From Faecousia sp. (GTDB lineage Bacteria; Bacillota; Clostridia; Oscillospirales; Oscillospiraceae), in assembly GCA_029257715.1 (NCBI GenBank), contig JARIAT010000006.1:1-39211 (forward strand): a stretch of DNA of 39,211 bases, written 5' to 3'. Below are positions 31,064 through 39,211 of the stretch, one piece after another. Each line of letters opens with the position of its first letter. The stretch's first letter is position 1. Made by a program: the position numbers and the translations under genes. The notes under the pieces were generated by a model. The model was not told the origin of the DNA. It did no database searches and saw only the letters and a list, made by a program, of their open reading frames with translations.

Positions 31064-32002
31064 ATGGCAAAAGAAAAACAAAAGCACTCGAGCCCCATGC
31101 GCAGCAAAACCAGAAATATGCTGATTTTGTTTCTGACTCCGGCTGTATTGCTCTATTTAATGGTTTTTCTCTATCCATCTGTGAGAACTATTATAATGAG
31201 CTTTTTCAAAGTTGAGGGTGTCAGCGATCCAGTGAGTACCTGGCAGTTTAACGGGATAGCAAACTATCTTGACGCGTTTAATGATACGCTGTTCCGTTCC
31301 TCCATGATGAACCTGGGGAAACTGTGGCTTATCGGCGGCATCTGTGTAATGACATTGTCGCTTCTCTATGCCGTTGTCCTCACAACTGGTATGAAGGGTA
31401 AGAACTTTTTCCGCAGTGTTATCTATCTGCCGAATCTGGTTTCTGCGGTTGCGATGGGTATTATGTGGCTGTATTACGCATTCAACAAGGAAAGTTTCGG
31501 TCTGATGAATACCATTCTGGGATGGTTTGGTGCAGATCCCGTCATGTGGACAGATCCGAGCCATAAATTCTGGAGTATGCTGATTGCCTATGGCTTCGGT
31601 ATGGTAGGCTATCATATGCTGATTTTTATGAGTGGTATCGAACGGATTGGAAACGATTATTACGAAGCGGCAACGATTGCAGGAGCCAGTGTATTTCAGC
31701 AGTTTCGGTACATTACCTTCCCGCTTTTGAAGGGTGCAATCCGTACCAATCTGGTTATGTGGACAGTTTCGAGCGTTGGCTTCTTTATTTGGGGTCAGGT
31801 TTTCGATCCGGTCAACCTGTCGGCACAAACGGTTATGCCGCTGAACTATATGTATGAGTTGGTCTTCGGCTCGTCTAATGCAGCACAGTCTGTGAGAAAC
31901 TCCGGTATTGGTGCGTCTGTTGGCGTTATGATGGCTGCAATTGTGGTGCTGATGTTCTGGCTGACAAACTTCATCGTTAAAAATGACGATGTCGAACTAT
32001 AA
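31064..32002 (+). CDS. Sugar-type ABC transporter permease, MalF/UgpA-like
   Basis: The 312-residue membrane protein has six helices after a basic N-terminus. The EAA loop is YYEAATIAGASVFQQFRYITFPLLKG near residues 203-228. It pairs with the second permease. A GGAGG site lies upstream of the ATG. No ATPase gene is present in this operon. Confidence 0.9.
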   Translation: MAKEKQKHSSPMRSKTRNMLILFLTPAVLLYLMVFLYPSVRTIIMSFFKVEGVSDPVSTWQFNGIANYLDAFNDTLFRSSMMNLGKLWLIGGICVMTLSLLYAVVLTTGMKGKNFFRSVIYLPNLVSAVAMGIMWLYYAFNKESFGLMNTILGWFGADPVMWTDPSHKFWSMLIAYGFGMVGYHMLIFMSGIERIGNDYYEAATIAGASVFQQFRYITFPLLKGAIRTNLVMWTVSSVGFFIWGQVFDPVNLSAQTVMPLNYMYELVFGSSNAAQSVRNSGIGASVGVMMAAIVVLMFWLTNFIVKNDDVEL

Positions 32003-32018
32003 GAAAGGGGGATTTATT

Positions 32019-32888
32019 ATGAAAAAATCTGATGGTTACCATAAGCCCTCTTTGCTTAAGAGAGAATCGAAATATCTTCCTGGTTACATACTTTGTGTCT
32101 TCTGGTTTGTATTTACAGTTCTGCTGGTTGGCTGGGTTATCCTTGCGTCCCTGTCTACGAGCCGTGAAATCATGGGCGGCAAGCTTTTTGCCTTTGAGTC
32201 CGGACTGCATTGGGAGAATTACTCCAATGCATGGAAATCCCAGAAGGTCAGTGTGTTCTTCCTGAACTCTCTGATTTATACCAGCATTTCCTGCGCTATC
32301 ATTGTTCTGGTTGCATCGCCCGCAGCATATGCTCTGTCCCGGTTTAAGTTCAGACTGAATATGCCGATGCAGAATATGTTTGCTACGGCACTGGGTATTC
32401 CTGTGATTCTGATTGTCATGCCCCTGTTCTCGGTCATTACAAGACTGGAGCTGGCGAATTCCAGAGCTTTGATTATTTTCCTGTATGTATCGATGAACGT
32501 CCCGTTTACGATTTTTTTCATGTTGTCATTCTTCCAAAATTTGTCGGCAACATTTGAGGAAGCTGCTGCGATTGACGGCTGCACTCCCATGCAGACTTTC
32601 TGGAAAATTATGTTCCCTCTGGCGCAGCCCGGACTCATTACTGTGACGATTTTTAATTTCATCACGATCTGGAATGAGTTCTTTATGTCCATGCTGTTTG
32701 CGAATAAGACGAGTGTGCGTCCTATCGCTGTCGGTCTGTACAACATGGTTAAGGGGATGCAGTATACCAATGACTACGGCGGAATGTTTGCTGCTGTTGT
32801 TATTGTGTTTGCGCCAACCTTCCTGCTGTACCTGTTCCTGTCGGATAAGATCATCGCCGGCGTCACCGGTGGTGCCATCAAGGGTTAA
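32019..32888 (+). CDS. Sugar-type ABC transporter permease, MalG/UgpE-like
   Basis: The 289-residue membrane protein has six helices and the EAA loop FEEAAAIDGCTPMQTFWKIMFPLAQPG near residues 186-212, the standard form for MalG-like subunits. The start at 32019 has AAAGGGGG 7-8 bases upstream; an upstream in-frame ATG at 31983 overlaps the previous gene. It closes the operon, with a terminator palindrome 10 bases after the stop. Confidence 0.9.
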   Translation: MKKSDGYHKPSLLKRESKYLPGYILCVFWFVFTVLLVGWVILASLSTSREIMGGKLFAFESGLHWENYSNAWKSQKVSVFFLNSLIYTSISCAIIVLVASPAAYALSRFKFRLNMPMQNMFATALGIPVILIVMPLFSVITRLELANSRALIIFLYVSMNVPFTIFFMLSFFQNLSATFEEAAAIDGCTPMQTFWKIMFPLAQPGLITVTIFNFITIWNEFFMSMLFANKTSVRPIAVGLYNMVKGMQYTNDYGGMFAAVVIVFAPTFLLYLFLSDKIIAGVTGGAIKG

Positions 32889-32898
32889 AAATGTAAAT

Positions 32899-32924
32899 TA
32901 AGCCCCCGGAATTCCGGGGGCTTA
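32899..32924. terminator. Palindromic terminator between converging genes
   Basis: A perfect 26-bp palindrome with core CCCCCGGAATTCCGGGGG is centred at 32911/32912. The 3' U-runs are short on both sides. It separates the sugar permease from the YgjV-like gene. Confidence 0.75.
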
Positions 32925-32945
32925 TTGCTGCCCAAAGCAAGGGCA

Positions 32946-33503
32946 TTACGCTGCGTCTGAGACTTTTGGCATCCGGTATCGATAGATGGCATAGACAGTG
33001 GTGGCAATGGTAAAGCACTGGGCAAAGAACGAGGCTGCGCCGATGAGTCCTGTATAAACAGCCCAGATGACGCAGGTGGTCAGCAGACACCAGCGGGCAT
33101 GCTGTTCATTGCGAATAAATACAAAAATCATGTTGCATATGGAGCCGGCAATGGGCATAAGCTCGAGAAGATTGTGGCGATTGACCCCCCACACAAAGCC
33201 TGGGGAGTTGATCAGGCCGAAGAAACCAAAACCAAGGTAAAGGATAAAGAAGACGACAGTTTCAGCGTTGGAGGGCTTGGAGTCGCGTGCAGTATGGAAC
33301 AGTGATACAATGCACTGGATGACTGCAATCGTACAAAGGGCAGCTGCAGAACCGATTTCTCCAATCAGGACAAAGTTCAGTGCCATGGAAAGGTTAATCA
33401 CAATCGTATTGGCAAGCATTTGCCATTTTTTCTGATACAGCGGCATAACGACACTTGCAATCAGGGTAACAATGCCGAAAAACTGTCCGAGAAGATAATG
33501 CAT
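32946..33503 (-). CDS. YgjV-family inner membrane protein
   Basis: The 185-residue protein consists mostly of hydrophobic helices (about six) and matches the pattern of the YgjV family of uncharacterised membrane proteins: it starts LGQFFGIVTLIASVVMPLYQKKWQ and has an ALNFVLIGEIGSAAALC segment. No enzymatic motif is seen. It is a single gene with its own promoter. The function is not known. Confidence 0.7.
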   Translation of the reverse strand: MHYLLGQFFGIVTLIASVVMPLYQKKWQMLANTIVINLSMALNFVLIGEIGSAAALCTIAVIQCIVSLFHTARDSKPSNAETVVFFILYLGFGFFGLINSPGFVWGVNRHNLLELMPIAGSICNMIFVFIRNEQHARWCLLTTCVIWAVYTGLIGAASFFAQCFTIATTVYAIYRYRMPKVSDAA

Positions 33504-33554
33504 ATCGAATGTACTCCTTTTCTTGGCTTCGTAAAGTGGAACGGAATAGGTCTG

Positions 33555-33583
33555 ATTATATCGGAGATTGGGCGGTATTTCAA
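33555..33583 (-). promoter_or_regulatory. Promoter of the YgjV-like gene
   Basis: On the minus strand TTGAAA (33583-33578), 17-bp spacer and TATAAT (33560-33555). Confidence 0.7.
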
Positions 33584-33674
33584 GAGAACTCTCTGAAAAA
33601 TTGCAAGAAATACAGTTATTTACAATAAAAATGTATTATTTTGTAAAAATCAGTAGCATATGGGATTTGGTTTG

Positions 33675-33683
33675 TGATATAAT
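33675..33683 (+). promoter_or_regulatory. Extended -10 promoter of the HAD phosphatase gene
   Basis: TGTGATATAAT at 33673-33683 holds TG one base before TATAAT. The -35 region (AGCATA) is poor, which fits an extended -10 promoter. Confidence 0.5.
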
Positions 33684-33714
33684 ATAACAAATTCCCCAAA
33701 AGGAGGCATAGACC

Positions 33715-34608
33715 GTGAACTTTCCGAGAAAACAAAAGGAAAAACAGCCGGTTCTGGCAATTTGCTATGATTTTGACAAGACGCTTTCACCGGATGATAT
33801 GCAGGCCCAAGGATTTATCCAGTCTTTGGGGTGCAGGATTCAGGAATTTTGGGATGCGTCGAACCGCCTTGCCATGGAAAATGAAATGGATAGCAATCTG
33901 GCCTATATGCTGAAAATGGTGCAGAAGGCGAAGGAACAGCATTTGGAGTTCAGCCGCAGAAGTTTGGAAGAATGCGGTGCCTGTGTGAAGCTTTTTAATG
34001 GTGTGGAGAGTTGGTTTGAGCGGATTCGCGCCTATGGAAAAGAACAGGGTGTCATCGTAGAGCATTATATTGTTTCTTCTGGGCTTAAGGAGATGATCGA
34101 AGGCACAAAGATGGCAAAGGAAAATGCCTTTGAGAAGATCTATGCAAGCTCATTTTATTTTGACGAAAATGGCGAGGCATTATGGCCGGCACAAGTCATC
34201 AATTACACAAGTAAGACCCAGTTTTTATTCCGGATCGAGAAGGGCGTATTGGATATCAATGACAATGGCGTGAACGAATTTTTTCCACCGGAGAAACTTC
34301 GGGTTCCGTTCCGAAACATGGTCTACATCGGAGACAGTGATACGGACGTTCCCTGCATGAAACTTGTCAATACCTATGGAGGACATTCCATCGGTGTATA
34401 CGACCCGGAGACAGGGAATAAAGGCAAGGTGCAGAAAATGCTGCACGATCAGCGCATAAAATATTACGCACCTGCGGATTATACAGATGGGTCAATGCTG
34501 GACGATCTCGTAAAAGCCATTATTCGTAAGACCGCAGCATATGAAGTTTTGGAAGATGTTCATTTCGAGAATTTGGCAGAGACGAACAATATGTCGAAAC
34601 AGTACTAG
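33715..34608 (+). CDS. HAD-superfamily phosphatase-like protein
   Basis: The 297-residue soluble protein has the HAD motifs: DFDKTLS with nucleophile Asp19 and acid Asp21, motif II Ser in YIVSSGL, and motif IV in VYIGDSDTDVPCM. A cap region of about 75 residues follows motif I, as in the type IB group. It probably hydrolyses a phosphate ester; the substrate is unknown. The GTG start follows AAAGGAGG with 9-base spacing. It is monocistronic with a terminator at 34657-34694. Confidence 0.85.
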   Translation: MNFPRKQKEKQPVLAICYDFDKTLSPDDMQAQGFIQSLGCRIQEFWDASNRLAMENEMDSNLAYMLKMVQKAKEQHLEFSRRSLEECGACVKLFNGVESWFERIRAYGKEQGVIVEHYIVSSGLKEMIEGTKMAKENAFEKIYASSFYFDENGEALWPAQVINYTSKTQFLFRIEKGVLDINDNGVNEFFPPEKLRVPFRNMVYIGDSDTDVPCMKLVNTYGGHSIGVYDPETGNKGKVQKMLHDQRIKYYAPADYTDGSMLDDLVKAIIRKTAAYEVLEDVHFENLAETNNMSKQY

Positions 34609-34656
34609 CATTATTGCAGCTGAAAATATGCTGTGAAGATTTTGCGGCATCGGAAC

Positions 34657-34694
34657 ATACCGGAGGGCTCGGCGAAGGCTCTCCGGTATTTTTT
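34657..34694 (+). terminator. Terminator of the HAD gene
   Basis: ATACCGGAG/CTCCGGTAT (9 bp) with a larger loop is followed by TTTTTT. Confidence 0.88.
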
Positions 34695-34798
34695 GTGGGT
34701 AAATTCGCTGCGCAGAGATGAAAAGAGGAGGTGCTAGCTACAGAATCGATCAATATTACCATAGTTCGGAAGAATATCAAAATGCTTTTTATTAAATG

Positions 34799-34827
34799 TT
34801 GACACTTTGTAATAATTGTGATATATA
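34799..34827 (+). promoter_or_regulatory. Promoter of the Thr-rich lipoprotein gene
   Basis: Perfect TTGACA at 34799-34804, 17-bp spacer and TATATA at 34822-34827, with a TG one base before the -10. Confidence 0.75.
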
Positions 34828-34892
34828 TTGTAACAATAAGAGGTAGACACAGATTATGTGCCATATTTCTAATCCATAACTGGAGGTAATTT

Positions 34893-35651
34893 ATGAAGAA
34901 GCAAACCATTAGCGCCTTTGTTGCGATTTTGTGTGCAGGCAGCATCTTTGCGGGATGCGGTTCTGGAGATGCCAAAGAAACAACCCCTCCCACGACTGAA
35001 CCAACTGTCGCAGAAACCACAGTACCTACGGAAACAACTGCTCCTACGACTCCTGAAACAACCGTTCCGGAAACGACTGTTCCTGAAACAACCGAATCCA
35101 GCGAAGAGACACAGGCACAGGCCCCAAGTTCTTCCGGAAATTATGTAGACCTGAATAATATGCAGTTTACCATCAATGATAAAACCTATACGCTGGGTAA
35201 GACCACGCTGCAGGAATTGATTGACGATGGTGTACCCTTCAGAGAAGATGATTTGGCCAATGCGAACAATAATCTGAATAAGAATTCCCAGTCTCAGGGC
35301 TTCCGCATTGAGTTGGCAGAATACTGGACCGCACAGGTTTTTGCTCTGAATGACACCGATGGAAATAAGAGCGCAGCCGAGTGCTACATCAATGAGGTGT
35401 ATCTGCCTGTCCATCAGGATAAGACCCAGAATATTCTGTCCTTTGCGTTCCCTTTGAATGTAACAATGGACGATCTGAAAGCCAATGCCGGTGAGCCTAC
35501 TGAGGTAAAGCATTTTGACGGCGAGGAAGGATATTACACTGATACATTGGAGTATACAACCAAATCCACGAAATATTATGGGGACAGCGGCTATACCTTT
35601 GAGTTTACAAAGGATGAGCTCAAATATGTTACCATTGAATATCTGCCTTAA
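34893..35651 (+). CDS. Lipoprotein with Thr/Pro/Glu-rich linker
   Basis: The 252-residue product has a lipoprotein signal (lipobox FAGC, Cys22) followed by a linker over residues 29-75 that repeats ETT, VPETT and APTT units. The globular C-terminal part (from about residue 85) begins VDLNNMQFTINDKTYTLGKTTLQELIDDGVPF, a pattern seen in Clostridia secreted proteins of unknown role. GGAGG precedes the ATG. The linker would hold the domain away from the membrane through the cell wall. I cannot assign a function. Confidence 0.75.
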   Translation: MKKQTISAFVAILCAGSIFAGCGSGDAKETTPPTTEPTVAETTVPTETTAPTTPETTVPETTVPETTESSEETQAQAPSSSGNYVDLNNMQFTINDKTYTLGKTTLQELIDDGVPFREDDLANANNNLNKNSQSQGFRIELAEYWTAQVFALNDTDGNKSAAECYINEVYLPVHQDKTQNILSFAFPLNVTMDDLKANAGEPTEVKHFDGEEGYYTDTLEYTTKSTKYYGDSGYTFEFTKDELKYVTIEYLP

Positions 35652-35691
35652 AAAGAAAAGAGACTTGCCGAAGCAAGTCTCTTTTCTTTTT
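35651..35691. terminator. Bidirectional terminator between lipoprotein and MazG-like genes
   Basis: An 18-bp stem (AAAAGAAAAGAGACTTGC and its complement) with a 4-base loop; A- and T-runs at both ends serve both converging genes. Confidence 0.9.
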
Positions 35692-35692
35692 G

Positions 35693-36079
35693 TTATAGTT
35701 TGGGATAATGCTCGCTGTCGGAATTTCGGAAGGCATCCTTATCCTCCCAGTAGGCTGTATATTTATCCTTTCGGCCGTAAGCCTTGGAAACGGGATATTT
35801 CTGCTCGTTGCGCAGGATTTTCTTCTGAACAATTTCGTCCAGATCCAGACCGCAGGCATCGGCCATTAAAATGCTGTAGCAGAGAACATCGGCCAGCTCT
35901 TCCGCAACTTTGTCTCGTTTCTCACCACACTCCAGATCGACACCGCTCCACTGGAAAATCTCCAGTAATTCAGACGCTTCAAGACTTAGGGAAATGGCAA
36001 GGTCCTTGGGATTGTGAAACTGCTTCCAGTTTCGGTCATCCCGAAATTTGAGAACCTTATCTATGGTTTCTTCCTTCAT
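35693..36079 (-). CDS. MazG-like nucleotide pyrophosphohydrolase
   Basis: The 128-residue all-alpha protein has the EASELLEIFQW motif near residue 37 and EELADVLCYSILMAD near residue 62, which supply the Glu and Asp residues for Mg2+ in the MazG/RS21-C6 group. It should hydrolyse (d)NTPs to monophosphates and pyrophosphate to clean the nucleotide pool. The start at 36079 has GGAG upstream; the earlier in-frame start at 36139 would add an unusual N-terminus. It lies 79 bases after niaR on the same strand and may be partly co-transcribed. Confidence 0.88.
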   Translation of the reverse strand: MKEETIDKVLKFRDDRNWKQFHNPKDLAISLSLEASELLEIFQWSGVDLECGEKRDKVAEELADVLCYSILMADACGLDLDEIVQKKILRNEQKYPVSKAYGRKDKYTAYWEDKDAFRNSDSEHYPKL

Positions 36080-36158
36080 AAGATCAACTCCATTTTTATT
36101 TTGATACAGGAATTCTCCCCCTGTACGACCTCGTCGCACTGATGCTGGGGGAAAACAA

Positions 36159-36701
36159 TCAGATCATTCCGTGCTCGTAGGGAAGAATTTCCGCCAAGAA
36201 TCCCATGCTGCGGAGTTTTTCTTCTATTTCATCCAGAATTTCCTCCCGATCGGCGGAAATATGATGAAAATGGTATCCGGAGGTAATATTCATCAGCAGG
36301 GTGGATTTTCCACTTTGGATCTGCTGGATAAAAGCCTGAACATCCCGACGGCTTTTGATTGAGATTGTGGCGGAGATTTTGCCATAGGCCCTATGATTGA
36401 CCACCACATCCTCCACACAGCCACCCAGATCGACAATTGCATAAAGCTCCTGCTCGGTCTGTTCGTTGGTGTGGCAGGTTTTCACCAGACGGGTGATTTT
36501 AGAGGGACGGTCGAGAAGATAGCCTCTGGCAGTCGCAAAAATGGGATGCCCTTCCGTCCGGAGCAGCGCAATGTCCTGCACCACAACCTGACGACTCACA
36601 CCGGTTGCTTTTCCGAGTGCGGTGCCGGATAGAGGGGTTCGGGTCTGCGACATCATTTCCAGAATTTTTTTTCGGCGCTGGCCGCCTGTAAGTTCTTCCA
36701 T
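36159..36701 (-). CDS. niaR: Niacin-responsive repressor NiaR
   Basis: The 180-residue regulator has an N-terminal helix-turn-helix (RRKKILEMM to VSRQVVVQDIALLR, residues 8-50) and a C-terminal 3H domain with the conserved His in VVVNHRAYG and GYHFHHI. The family represses NAD synthesis and niacin uptake genes when bound to niacin. GGAGG lies 8 bases before ATG 36701. It is the last gene of nadABC-niaR, so it controls its own operon; the operator would lie before nadA, outside the window. Confidence 0.92.
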   Translation of the reverse strand: MEELTGGQRRKKILEMMSQTRTPLSGTALGKATGVSRQVVVQDIALLRTEGHPIFATARGYLLDRPSKITRLVKTCHTNEQTEQELYAIVDLGGCVEDVVVNHRAYGKISATISIKSRRDVQAFIQQIQSGKSTLLMNITSGYHFHHISADREEILDEIEEKLRSMGFLAEILPYEHGMI

Positions 36702-36720
36702 GTGAGTCCCTCCTTTAAAA

Positions 36721-37599
36721 TTATTCGGCTGTTTGTTCCTCCACAACCCGAAGGTGTTTCAGGCTGATATCCAGAATCGGAGCCGAATGGGTCAAGGCAC
36801 CGCTGGAAACATAGTCGATGCCAAGGTCGGTAATTTTCTGAATGTTTTCCCGGGTAATATTGCCGGAGCATTCTGTTTGCGCGCGTCCGTCAATGATACC
36901 AATGGCCTGAGCCATCTGATCTGTGGTCATATTGTCCAGCATAATGATGTCTGCACCGGCCTCCACAGCCTCCCGAACCATGTCAAGGGTCTCGGTTTCA
37001 ACTTCAATTTTGCGGACAAAGGGGGCGTAAGCCTTTGCTGCCGCAATCGCCTGACGGACACCGCCTGCGGCATCAATATGATTATCCTTAAGGAGGACAC
37101 CGTCGGAAAGATTGTAGCGATGGTTGCAGCCGCCGCCAATACGCACAGCATATTTCTCGAATATACGCATACAGGGAGTGGTTTTTCGAGTGTCAAGGAG
37201 CGTGGTTTTTGTGCCTTCAAGCAGATCTGCCACGCTGCGGGTATAGGTTGCAATGCCGCTGAGGCGCTGCAAATAGTTCAGCGCAGTTCGTTCGCCGGAG
37301 AGTAAAACCCGAATGTCGCCCCTGACGGTTGCCAAATGCTGACCGGATTTTACAGAATCCCCGTCTTTTACCTGAAATTCTACGATGGTCTTGGAATCAA
37401 GCAGGTGAAAAACACGCTCGAAAATCGCAAGACCTGCAATAATCCCGTCCTGCTTGCAGATGAGATCCACTTCACCGGACTTTGCGTTTGGCATCACGGC
37501 GTTGGTTGTGACATCCTCGCTGCTGATGTCCTCTTCCAGAGCCAGACGAATGTATTTGTCAGCGACAAGCTGCATGGTTATAGGATTCATTTTAGTCAT
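36721..37599 (-). CDS. nadC: Nicotinate-nucleotide pyrophosphorylase (quinolinate phosphoribosyltransferase)
   Basis: The 292-residue enzyme makes NaMN from quinolinate and PRPP. It carries GERTALNYLQRLSGIAT near residue 103, TRKTTPCMRIFEKYAVRIGGGCNHR near residue 138, LLKDNHI, and the C-terminal IMLDNM and SGALTH segments. The start at 37599 overlaps the nadB stop by 8 bases; an ATG at 37590 is a close alternative with better ribosome-binding spacing. The order nadA-nadB-nadC-niaR is a common Firmicute arrangement. The product NaMN is also the substrate of CobT. Confidence 0.95.
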   Translation of the reverse strand: MTKMNPITMQLVADKYIRLALEEDISSEDVTTNAVMPNAKSGEVDLICKQDGIIAGLAIFERVFHLLDSKTIVEFQVKDGDSVKSGQHLATVRGDIRVLLSGERTALNYLQRLSGIATYTRSVADLLEGTKTTLLDTRKTTPCMRIFEKYAVRIGGGCNHRYNLSDGVLLKDNHIDAAGGVRQAIAAAKAYAPFVRKIEVETETLDMVREAVEAGADIIMLDNMTTDQMAQAIGIIDGRAQTECSGNITRENIQKITDLGIDYVSSGALTHSAPILDISLKHLRVVEEQTAE

Positions 37600-38779
37600 C
37601 GTCCTTTCTTGTGTCAACAATATGTTTGGCGGCTCGCTGCGCAAAAACCATGCTTTCCAGCAGGCTGTTGCTTGCAAGACGGTTTTTCCCGTGTACACCG
37701 TTGCAGCTGGTCTCTCCAACCGCATAGAGATGCGGCATGGTTGTTTGCGAATGGCTGTCTACGTGGACGCCGCCCATAAAGTAATGCTGGGCAGGAACCA
37801 CAGGAATGGGCTGTTTGGTAATATCATACCCTGCATCCAGGCAGGTTGCAAGAATATTCGGAAAATGTGTCCGGATTTCTTCTTCAGGAATCGGGGCAAA
37901 GGAGAGCCAGACGTGGCAGGAGCCTTCCTTCTCCATCTCGGCACGTATGGCCTTTGTAACGACGTCCCGTGGGAGCAGCTCATTGACAAATCGCTCGCCC
38001 TTGGCATTGAGGAGAATTGCGCCTTCACCGCGGCAGGACTCCGAGATCAGAAAACGGCGTCCGGGAAGCTTGCTGTATAGGACGGTGGGATGAATCTGCA
38101 CATAGTCAAGATGTTCCAAGGCAATGCCATGCTTTTGCGAGATTTCCAGTGCATCGCCTGTGAGACAGCGGAAATTTGTGGAGTGTTCGTATCTGCCGCC
38201 AATTCCACCGGTGGCCATGACGGTATCCTGCGCATGAATGAGAAGCTGGGTTCCGCTCCGATCCTCGGCAATGATGCCGGTACAGCGGCCGTTTTCCACA
38301 AGAATGTCAGTCATCGTCGTATATTGCAGAATATCGACATTGGGGAGATTCTGCACGGCCTGACGCAGCTTGGTGGTGATTTCTTTTCCGGTGGTGTCTT
38401 CGTGGTAGCAGATCCGAGGATGGGAATGGGCACCCTCTCGGGTATAAGCCAAACTGCCGTCGGCAGTGCGGGCAAAATCCACGCCGTATTCGATCAGCTG
38501 GTTGATGACACTTCGACTGGAGCGGAGCATAATATCTACACTCTCTTTCCGATTTTCATAGTGCCCGGCCCGCATAGTATCTTCAAAATAATCGTCATAA
38601 TCCGCATCGTTTAGCAGAACGCAGATTCCGCCCTGCGCCAACATGGAATTGCAGCTCTCAAGATCCTCTTTGCAGATCATCAGAACCTTCTGCGTTCGGG
38701 GCAGGTGAAGTGCGGTAAACAATCCGGAAACCCCACATCCGGCGATGACAGTGTCATAGTCCAATCTCTTTCTCATCAT
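37592..38779 (-). CDS. nadB: L-aspartate oxidase, short form
   Basis: The 395-residue flavoprotein oxidises aspartate to iminoaspartate for NadA. It has the FAD site VIAGCGVSGLFTALHL from residue 9, ESCNSMLAQGGI, the HSHPRICYHEDTTG active loop, FLISESCRGEGA, and the C-terminal FMGGVHVD and GVHGKNRLASNSLLE segments. The protein ends soon after the FAD-binding domain, so it lacks the C-terminal helical domain of the 500-540-residue proteobacterial forms. Under anaerobic conditions it must pass electrons to an acceptor other than oxygen. ATG 38779 is preceded by AAGGTGA; a second ATG follows it directly. Confidence 0.93.
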   Translation of the reverse strand: MMRKRLDYDTVIAGCGVSGLFTALHLPRTQKVLMICKEDLESCNSMLAQGGICVLLNDADYDDYFEDTMRAGHYENRKESVDIMLRSSRSVINQLIEYGVDFARTADGSLAYTREGAHSHPRICYHEDTTGKEITTKLRQAVQNLPNVDILQYTTMTDILVENGRCTGIIAEDRSGTQLLIHAQDTVMATGGIGGRYEHSTNFRCLTGDALEISQKHGIALEHLDYVQIHPTVLYSKLPGRRFLISESCRGEGAILLNAKGERFVNELLPRDVVTKAIRAEMEKEGSCHVWLSFAPIPEEEIRTHFPNILATCLDAGYDITKQPIPVVPAQHYFMGGVHVDSHSQTTMPHLYAVGETSCNGVHGKNRLASNSLLESMVFAQRAAKHIVDTRKDDD

Positions 38780-38792
38780 AGTCACCTTCTTT

Positions 38793-39211
38793 TTATTTTG
38801 AAAGCTCCAACATACGTTCCAGCGGAAGCTTTGACTGCTGTGCCAGATCGTCAGGAATCCATACGGCATTGTAATCGGTGTTTAGGACATCGATGATTTT
38901 TTCGAGGGTAATTGTTTTCATATCCGCGCAGATGGGGGTAGTGTTTGGAAAATAGAAATGTTTGTGGGGATTTTGCATTTCGAGTTTGTAGCGTACACCG
39001 ATCTCTGTGGCGATAATAAATTCGGAATTGCCGCTTTGCGTGGCGTACTGGATAATTCCGGAGGTAGAGCCAAGATAATCGGCCATTTCCCGCACCTTTG
39101 CATTGCATTCGGGATGGACAAGAATCTGCGCATGAGGATGTGCGGTTTTCAACTCACGGATTTCATCGGCAGAAATATCGTTGTGAATTGGACAGCAGCC
39201 GCTGACGGTCA
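38793..39211 (-). CDS. nadA: Quinolinate synthase, C-terminal part (5' end outside window)
   Basis: The visible 139 residues run from TVSGCCPIHNDISADEIRE at the window edge to the stop at 38793. A Cys in the GCCPIH segment and the Cys in PICADMKTITLEKI are two of the three ligands of the NadA [4Fe-4S] cluster, and LVHPEC is a further conserved piece. The enzyme condenses iminoaspartate with dihydroxyacetone phosphate to quinolinate. The start, the first Cys ligand and the operon promoter with the NiaR site are beyond the right edge. It lies 13 bases before nadB. Confidence 0.95.
   Translation of the reverse strand, partial: TVSGCCPIHNDISADEIRELKTAHPHAQILVHPECNAKVREMADYLGSTSGIIQYATQSGNSEFIIATEIGVRYKLEMQNPHKHFYFPNTTPICADMKTITLEKIIDVLNTDYNAVWIPDDLAQQSKLPLERMLELSK

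Noticed and set aside
1-39211. CRISPR array, insertion sequence, prophage or integrase near the tRNA
   Set aside because: No regularly spaced repeats, transposase, integrase or phage genes are visible on either strand.

Overview
The window looks like chromosome of an anaerobic Firmicute of the class Clostridia, probably a gut Oscillospirales/Oscillospiraceae-type organism. This rests on Gram-positive style Shine-Dalgarno sites, many lipoproteins with short Clostridia-type lipobox signals, TTGACA/TATAAT promoters, cobalamin and purine riboswitches, NiaR control of NAD synthesis, an anaerobic (CbiK-type) cobaltochelatase and moderate GC content. The exact genus cannot be fixed from sequence alone. 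No CRISPR array, insertion sequence, prophage or rRNA is visible. Layout: a tRNA-Leu(CAG) truncated by the left edge (1-78); a small two-gene hypothetical operon (143-817); a riboswitch-controlled minus-strand operon cobS-cobC-btuF-btuC-btuD (5524-1016), back to back with plus-strand cobT-cobU (5527-7150); a minus-strand purine operon in which a guanine-type riboswitch precedes xpt and a BMP-type nucleoside ABC transporter (12993-7211); a DMT exporter; a second corrinoid operon cbiB-cobD-cobQ (14278-17765); marR-MATE (17873-19650); a patatin-like lipase; a large CoA-disulfide-reductase/rhodanese/sulfite-reductase/ferredoxin fusion (23262-20695); mgtE with a long structured leader; cbiK followed by an Ssu/Tau-type ABC transporter (25638-29059); a sugar-type ABC transporter without its own ATPase (29679-32888); a YgjV-like membrane protein, a HAD phosphatase, a Thr-rich lipoprotein, a MazG-like pyrophosphohydrolase; and the minus-strand nadA(partial)-nadB-nadC-niaR operon at the right edge. 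Corrinoid metabolism is the main theme. CbiK inserts cobalt, CobQ amidates the ring, CobD and CbiB make and attach the aminopropanol arm, CobU activates it, CobT and CobS build and attach the lower ligand, CobC removes a phosphate, and BtuFCD imports finished or partial corrinoids. The ring-building methyltransferases, CbiA and the adenosyltransferase are not in the window. Only the cobS-btuD operon carries a cobalamin riboswitch here. The most interesting unexplained signals are: the roughly 317-nt mgtE leader, which encodes a 30-codon upstream ORF with an excellent ribosome-binding site and mutually exclusive stems ending in a U-run; the two corrinoid promoters whose -35 boxes lie 2 bp apart; the four-module redox fusion protein with a duplicated AT-rich element upstream; a palindrome inside the perfect marR promoter; and a strong hairpin at the 5' end of the cbiK transcript.
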